Shown here: positions 42,449 through 45,995 of the stretch, piece by piece
How positions within the stretch are numbered: the first letter of the stretch is position 1
Layout: the number at the start of each line of letters is the position of its first letter
NCBI GenBank assembly: GCA_015067005.1
Contig: SVNH01000023.1
Coordinates: 1 to 45,995, forward strand
Length of the DNA: 45,995 nt
Origin: Ruminococcus flavefaciens
GTDB taxonomy: Bacteria > Bacillota > Clostridia > Oscillospirales > Ruminococcaceae
Reading direction: 5' to 3'
Made by a program: the position numbers and the translations under genes
Notes under the pieces: model-generated
What the model saw: only the letters and a program-made list of their open reading frames with translations
Told to the model about the DNA's origin: nothing
The model's database searches: none

Positions 42449-43388
42449 AAATCCTCCTCAGCACTGATGTTTTCGTTGACGTATAACCTGCGTTCTTTGA
42501 GATATGTAATAAGCTCAGGAGCTTCTATTGTTCCGACAAACTCAGACCAACTCATCTTAGCAATACCGTCATCGGTCAGGTGAATAGCCAAGTCGCATAT
42601 CTCATTAACAAGCTCTATTGCAGCAATCAGTGTATTGTACTTGAGGGTACCCCTGAACATTCTGAACTCAATAGTCGCATAATTCATCAGGTTCACCGCA
42701 GCATACCTGCCGTTGTTACCCTTCTTAGCCTTATCCAGTATCTCACGCCCGGTCTTCTCATAACCATATCGAGCTGCCCAGCGGTTCATAGAGTACTCAG
42801 AGCGGCGGCTGAATCTCAGAAGTTCCGCCCAGTGAGTCTCAACGAAGAAGAGTATGCGACTGATAACCTCGTCCTGCTCTTCGCGGTTATCACCGAAACA
42901 GGAACGGTTGACATGGATGTGCAGACCGCAGGTGCTTGTCTGATGTGAACGATAGCCAAGTGATATAGCCTTTCTCATAATATCTTCCCAGCAAAAGTTC
43001 TTATGGTAATCAAGACTCATCGGATGTGTAACGATCTCCATACCATCATCGAGCGAACCGTCTCCTTTGATGTAGATGTGCTCGTTATCCCTGTTTGCGA
43101 TAGCAAGTATCTCGTCAGCATTATCGCTGTCTTTACCGGCTCCGTCTATTTCAAGCTCTACGCCGAAATATCTGGAACTATCGCCGTAGAACAGCGGTTC
43201 GGGTTTGTAGCCGTAATCGTGGATACTACGGCTCTTATCAACTTCATCGTGATAGCATTCTGAGCAGTAGTCGTATCCGTCGAGATGATAAGCATCATCC
43301 TCATGCAGTAATGCATCGCAGCAGGAACAGCGAGTGTAGTGATTCTCATAACAGTGCTGGCAGAGCGTGGTATTCCAAATCCTTTCAT
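42445..43388 (-). pseudogene. Amidoligase-family protein with N-terminal zinc finger, frameshifted at its start
   Basis: The ATG at 43388 has an ideal GGAGG 8 bases upstream, but the protein continues in the -1 frame from the second codon: a missing A in the AAA run. After the shift: LCQHCYENHYTRCSCC and YDYCSECYHDE (LIM-like zinc finger), then an amidoligase domain with RYFGVELEIDG, DGSLDDGMEIVTHPM, GLHIHVNRSCFG and IEFRMFRGTLKYN. About 314 residues if restored. The family (glutamine-synthetase-like fold, PF12224) is predicted to form amide bonds with ATP. The remaining 900 bp are intact, so either slippage, a recent mutation or a sequencing error. Confidence 0.75.
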
Positions 43389-43414
43389 TTATAATTCCTC
43401 CGTTCTATCTCGTT

Positions 43415-43771
43415 TTATAATCTTTCCCAACGCGGAGCGTGAGGCATCCCTGATTTTCCTGATGGATGGCAATGACAAACACCCTGAACTGAAGGGGCGT
43501 GATTAGGTGTTCTGCCTTGAACACTGTATGCTGTTTCGCCTTGCTTACCGCACCATTGACATATGGCTCTGTACAGGAATTCTCTTCCCGAAAATGGTTC
43601 GTTAAATGTTTCCCATTGAGGTGAATGCGGCATATTAGGTCTGCCGGAAGGATGACACTTACATACTCCTGCTACAAACGGTGGTTGATTGGGCAGCCTC
43701 TGCTGAATGCTGTAAACTGTTTTCCCCTGTCTGCCGCACCAGCGGCAGACGGATTTACATAAATATTCCAT
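43415..43771 (-). CDS. Duplicated CxxC/CxCH putative metal-binding protein
   Basis: 118 residues from the ATG at 43771 (TGGAGA upstream); an earlier ATG at 43795 lacks a ribosome site. Two copies of a 50-residue unit: CRWCGRQGKTVYSIQ..VCKCHPSG and CQWCGKQGETAYSVQ..VCHCHPSG, each followed by MPH.P.WE. The spacing C-x2-C-x(about 22)-C-x-C-H suggests one zinc per repeat. Second gene of the cargo operon, 26 bp before the amidoligase gene. Family not recognised. Confidence 0.72.
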   Translation of the reverse strand: MEYLCKSVCRWCGRQGKTVYSIQQRLPNQPPFVAGVCKCHPSGRPNMPHSPQWETFNEPFSGREFLYRAICQWCGKQGETAYSVQGRTPNHAPSVQGVCHCHPSGKSGMPHAPRWERL

Positions 43772-43893
43772 ACTAATTCTCCATATTGGGTCCACATTTT
43801 TAAGATGTACAAAAATGGATATCCTTCTTTATGATCGTAATGTTTGATTCTTTAAAGCTCAATCTGAAATATAGAAAGGCTATTTCTCAAACT

Positions 43894-44063
43894 CTATAAT
43901 TTCTTAAATATACTTTTATTGTAAATTATCTCTCCTTCGGGAAATGGATGCCTGCTGCTTTTACTGAGTCTACATTCAGGACATGGACTTTTGACACATT
44001 TTATGAGACCTAAGTGATAAGGGCAGCTTTTGCATTTTTAAGAATTATCTTTTCAATAGCCAT
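43894..44063 (-). pseudogene. Small zinc-ribbon peptide, frameshifted
   Basis: From ATG 44063, MAIEKIILK leads into an A5 run; in the -1 frame the peptide continues as KCKSCPYHLGLIKCVKSPC-PEC and ends at a TAG at 43894. The zinc-type pattern CxxC..CxxxxCxxC is clear, so a one-base loss (or -1 slippage) in the A-run explains the break. About 56 residues if restored. First gene of the leftward operon. Confidence 0.55.
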
Positions 44064-44142
44064 CAAATCCACAACCTCTCTACTAATTGATATAAAAACA
44101 GAAAATATGTAATGATACACATCACTTCTCTTGCTGTTTGGC

Positions 44143-44229
44143 ACTATTAGTGTCAGATGTGTCGAAAATATTTGTGTATATCTTATAATTATTATACCCT
44201 AAAAGTTGTATTTTGTCAACACTAATAGT
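44143..44229. promoter_or_regulatory. 11-bp inverted repeats flanking the cargo promoter (candidate operators)
   Basis: ACTATTAGTGT (44143-44153) and its reverse complement ACACTAATAGT (44219-44229) flank the promoter, one abutting the -35 box and the other about 35 bp downstream of the start. Adjacent to the divergent XRE gene, which may bind them. Confidence 0.6.
44191..44219 (-). promoter_or_regulatory. Consensus promoter of the cargo operon
   Basis: Minus strand TTGACA (44214-44219), 17-bp spacer, TATAAT (44191-44196): perfect consensus, about 120 nt before the zinc-ribbon ATG. Confidence 0.85.
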
Positions 44230-44301
44230 TTATTTATTATAAACAAATTTCCGTATAAAATTATAGTTAAAGGCAATAATTTTAAGGGAGTATATGAATA
44301 A

Positions 44302-44634
44302 ATGAACGAAATAAACTATAAAGGTATTGGCACTCGCATCCGTAAACAACGTGAACTTTTAGGGTATACAAGAGAGAATCTTGCTGAAAAGCTTGATGTC
44401 TCCGTAAAATTCTGCTCGGATATTGAATTAGGCGTAAAAGGAATGTCGATGAATACGCTTATGAATATATCTGAGATACTGTGTCTGAATGTTGATTATA
44501 TACTCTTTGGAGACAAAAAAGTCAGTGATAACGAGCTGTTTACGGTAGAAGCACTATTCTCACAGTGTCCGGAAAAGTATAGGCATAATCTTGTTACGAT
44601 AATGAGAACATTCGTTGAATCCGTTAAGTCATAA
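44302..44634 (+). CDS. XRE-family transcriptional regulator
   Basis: 110 residues. The HTH is at 10-65: GTRIRKQRELLGYTRENLAE, LDVSVKFCSDIELGVKGMS. The C-terminal half is helical, probably for dimerisation. RBS AAGGGAG. Divergent from the cargo operon and next to the inverted repeats at 44143-44229, so it is the likely repressor of that operon. Confidence 0.9.
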   Translation: MNEINYKGIGTRIRKQRELLGYTRENLAEKLDVSVKFCSDIELGVKGMSMNTLMNISEILCLNVDYILFGDKKVSDNELFTVEALFSQCPEKYRHNLVTIMRTFVESVKS

Positions 44635-44672
44635 TAAGCAATCCAACAGTTGAAATGCATCGAGTAAAAAAT

Positions 44673-44695
44673 GAAGCCGCCAATCTGGCGGCTTC
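44673..44695. terminator. Hairpin after the XRE gene
   Basis: Perfect 9-bp stem GAAGCCGCC-aatct-GGCGGCTTC; weak T tract on both strands. Confidence 0.65.
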
Positions 44696-44721
44696 TGCAT
44701 ATAAAACAACCTTGCACACTA

Positions 44722-44764
44722 TTTGTCACCCACAATGAACTTAGGGTGACAAATGGGTGACAAA
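44722..44764. repeat. Arm-type repeats at the right end of IME-2
   Basis: TTTGTCACCC (44722-44731, inverted) then GGGTGACAAA (44744-44753) and GGGTGACAAA (44755-44764). The direct pair is identical to the left-end pair at 32217-32237; the inverted copy is extra. Confidence 0.7.
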
Positions 44765-44790
44765 ATACCTTATCGTCTCCAAAAATAGTA

Positions 44791-44824
44791 AAATCCTGAC
44801 AAGTCATAAAACCTGTCAGGATTT
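44791..44824 (-). terminator. Element-supplied terminator for the GGGtGRT gene
   Basis: 11-bp perfect stem AAATCCTGACA/TGTCAGGATTT, taking the place of the old host terminator now found at 31946-31980. Confidence 0.8.
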
Positions 44825-44834
44825 CATTTTATAA

Positions 44835-44924
44835 CGTATTATAGCCGATTAGCTATTACTTCATAGCCTCTTCAACAGCAACTGCACAAGCAACTGTTGC
44901 ACCAACCATCGGGTTGTTGCCCAT
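44835..44924. repeat. Right attachment repeat (att) of IME-2
   Basis: 90 bp matching 31989-32078 with two differences (44095-type positions 44095 excluded; actual differences at 44895 and 44898), both silent in the GGGtGRT reading frame. The element spans about 12.85 kb between the two copies. Confidence 0.92.
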
Positions 44925-45854
44925 ACCGATAAGTCCCATCATCTCAACGTGAGCAGGAACAGAAGAAGAACCTGCGAACTGAGCATCTGAGTGCATACGT
45001 CCGAGAGTATCAGTCATACCGTATGAAGCAGGACCAGCAGCCATATTATCCGGGTGGAGAGTACGTCCTGTACCGCCGCCTGAAGCAACTGAGAAGTACT
45101 TCTTGCCAGCGTCAACGCGCTCCTTCTTGTAAGTACCTGCAACAGGATGCTGGAAACGAGTCGGGTTAGTTGAGTTACCTGTGATAGAAACGTCAACGTT
45201 TTCCTTCCACATGATAGCAACGCCTTCTCTTACGTCATTAGCGCCGTAGCAGTTAACTTTTGCGCGGAGACCGTCTGAGTAAGCCTTGCGGAATACTTCC
45301 TTAACTTCGCCGGTAGCGTAGTCCATTTCAGTTTCAACATATGTGAAGCCGTTGATACGAGCGATGATCTGAGCAGCGTCCTTGCCGAGACCGTTGAGGA
45401 TAACACGGAGAGGCTTCTGACGAACCTTGTTAGCCTTCTCAGCGATACCGATAGCACCCTCAGCAGCAGCGAATGACTCGTGACCTGCGAGGAATGCGAA
45501 GCACTCTGTATCCTCTTCGAGGAGCATCTTGCCGAGGTTACCGTGTCCGAGACCTACCTTACGCTGATCAGCAACTGAACCAGGGATACAGAAAGCCTGA
45601 AGACCTTCACCGATAGCAGCAGCAGCGTCAGCAGCTCTTGTGCAGCCCTTCTTGATAGCGATAGCGCAGCCTACTGTGTAAGCCCACTTAGCGTTCTCGA
45701 AACAGATAGGCTGAATGCCTTCAACGAGTTTATATATATCAAGACCCTTAGCCTTGCAGACATCAGCGCACTCTTCGATAGAGTTGATGCCATATTCCTT
45801 TATAACAGCGAGAATCTGCTTTTCTCTTCTCTCATATGATTCAAATAAAGCCAT
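44856..45854 (-). CDS. GGGtGRT family protein (function unknown)
   Basis: 332 residues, RBS AAGGAGG. The family name motif SGGGTGRT is visible, with GHGNLGKMLLEEDTECFAFL, GNSTNPTRFQHPVAGTYKK and MMGLIGMGNNPMVGA. Widely conserved in Firmicutes and other anaerobes next to a glycine-rich partner gene; biochemical role not established. The last 22 codons lie in the right att repeat, so its tail was replaced by element DNA without changing the protein. Highly biased codon use suggests strong expression. Confidence 0.85.
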   Translation of the reverse strand: MALFESYERREKQILAVIKEYGINSIEECADVCKAKGLDIYKLVEGIQPICFENAKWAYTVGCAIAIKKGCTRAADAAAAIGEGLQAFCIPGSVADQRKVGLGHGNLGKMLLEEDTECFAFLAGHESFAAAEGAIGIAEKANKVRQKPLRVILNGLGKDAAQIIARINGFTYVETEMDYATGEVKEVFRKAYSDGLRAKVNCYGANDVREGVAIMWKENVDVSITGNSTNPTRFQHPVAGTYKKERVDAGKKYFSVASGGGTGRTLHPDNMAAGPASYGMTDTLGRMHSDAQFAGSSSVPAHVEMMGLIGMGNNPMVGATVACAVAVEEAMK

Positions 45855-45869
45855 TGTTATAAGTCCTCC

Positions 45870-45995
45870 TTATTCTTTTCTTGGATCAACGATCTTAGCA
45901 GCGTCAGCAACTCTGCCGTACTGACCCTGAGCCTTCTCAAAAGCAGTATTAGCATCATCGCCAGCCTTGATGAAGTCCATCATCTTGCCGAAGTT
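45870..45995 (-). CDS. C-terminal fragment of the GGGtGRT partner protein (3' end only)
   Basis: 41 codons run in from the window edge and end at TAA 45870-45872: FGKMMDFIKAGDDANTAFEK and KIVDPRKE. It is 15 bp upstream of the GGGtGRT gene in the same orientation. By position it is probably the glycine-rich SFCGS-type partner usually found there, but the visible part is too short to prove it. Confidence 0.5.
   Translation of the reverse strand, partial: NFGKMMDFIKAGDDANTAFEKAQGQYGRVADAAKIVDPRKE

Noticed and set aside
43158..43388. 76-codon gene from ATG 43388 in its own frame
   Set aside because: The encoded peptide has no coherent features, while the -1 frame gives a zinc finger joined to the amidoligase domain.

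Overview
The window looks like a chromosomal segment of a gut or rumen Ruminococcus-type bacterium (Firmicutes, Oscillospiraceae). This is an inference from content: near-consensus sigma-A promoters (TTGaca-17-TATAAT), strong AGGAGG ribosome sites, a sortase-anchored SpaA/Cna-B protein, a secreted protein with dockerin-like EF-hand loops and cell-wall-binding repeats, several c-di-GMP proteins, [FeFe]-hydrogenase maturation (hydG), and the GGGtGRT gene of unknown function.

Layout. 1-1.7 kb: 3' part of a repetitive surface adhesin. 1.8-6.1 kb (minus): a 1-phosphofructokinase-type kinase and a large LacI-sensor/EAL/beta-helix protein. 6.8-12 kb (plus): a secreted transglutaminase-like protein and a GAF-GGDEF-EAL protein, each with its own, very similar promoter. 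12-14.4 kb (minus): acyl-CoA synthetase with its XRE-cupin regulator. 14.9-15.13 kb: an unusual array of perfect hairpins. 15.1-19.3 kb (minus): a four-gene partner-switching operon (STAS, HATPase, Cache-HAMP-PP2C phosphatase, STAS-kinase fusion). 19.6-23 kb: a signal-less D,D-carboxypeptidase, a truncated deacetylase, an oxidoreductase and an esterase pseudogene, i.e. a decaying region. 23.3-28.1 kb: a compact integrative mobilizable element (IME-1: Rep remnant, MobC, relaxase with a nested overlapping gene, two paralogous small proteins, large serine recombinase) that ends beside tRNA-Leu. 28.2-31.9 kb: tRNA-Leu with a tandem partial duplication, two proteins of unknown function, and a TM1266-type regulator with hydG.

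32.0-44.9 kb is a second element (IME-2) bounded by 90-bp direct repeats. The repeats are copies of the last codons and 3' flank of the GGGtGRT gene, so the element inserted into the end of that gene and rebuilt it. Its left half holds a tyrosine integrase, an excisionase-like HTH protein, relaxase, MobC and a P4-type primase/helicase. Its right half is cargo: an Asn-rich protein of unknown function, a HipA-like kinase, a Phd/RelE-type toxin-antitoxin pair, and a leftward operon driven by a consensus promoter. That operon encodes a zinc-ribbon peptide, a duplicated CxxC/CxCH protein, an amidoligase-family protein, a small hydrophobic peptide, a class II glutamine amidotransferase and a resolvase. 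The amidoligase plus amidotransferase set is the best candidate here for a little-described system, probably an amide-ligation or peptide-modification module. An XRE regulator diverges from it. To the right lie the GGGtGRT gene and the end of its upstream partner.
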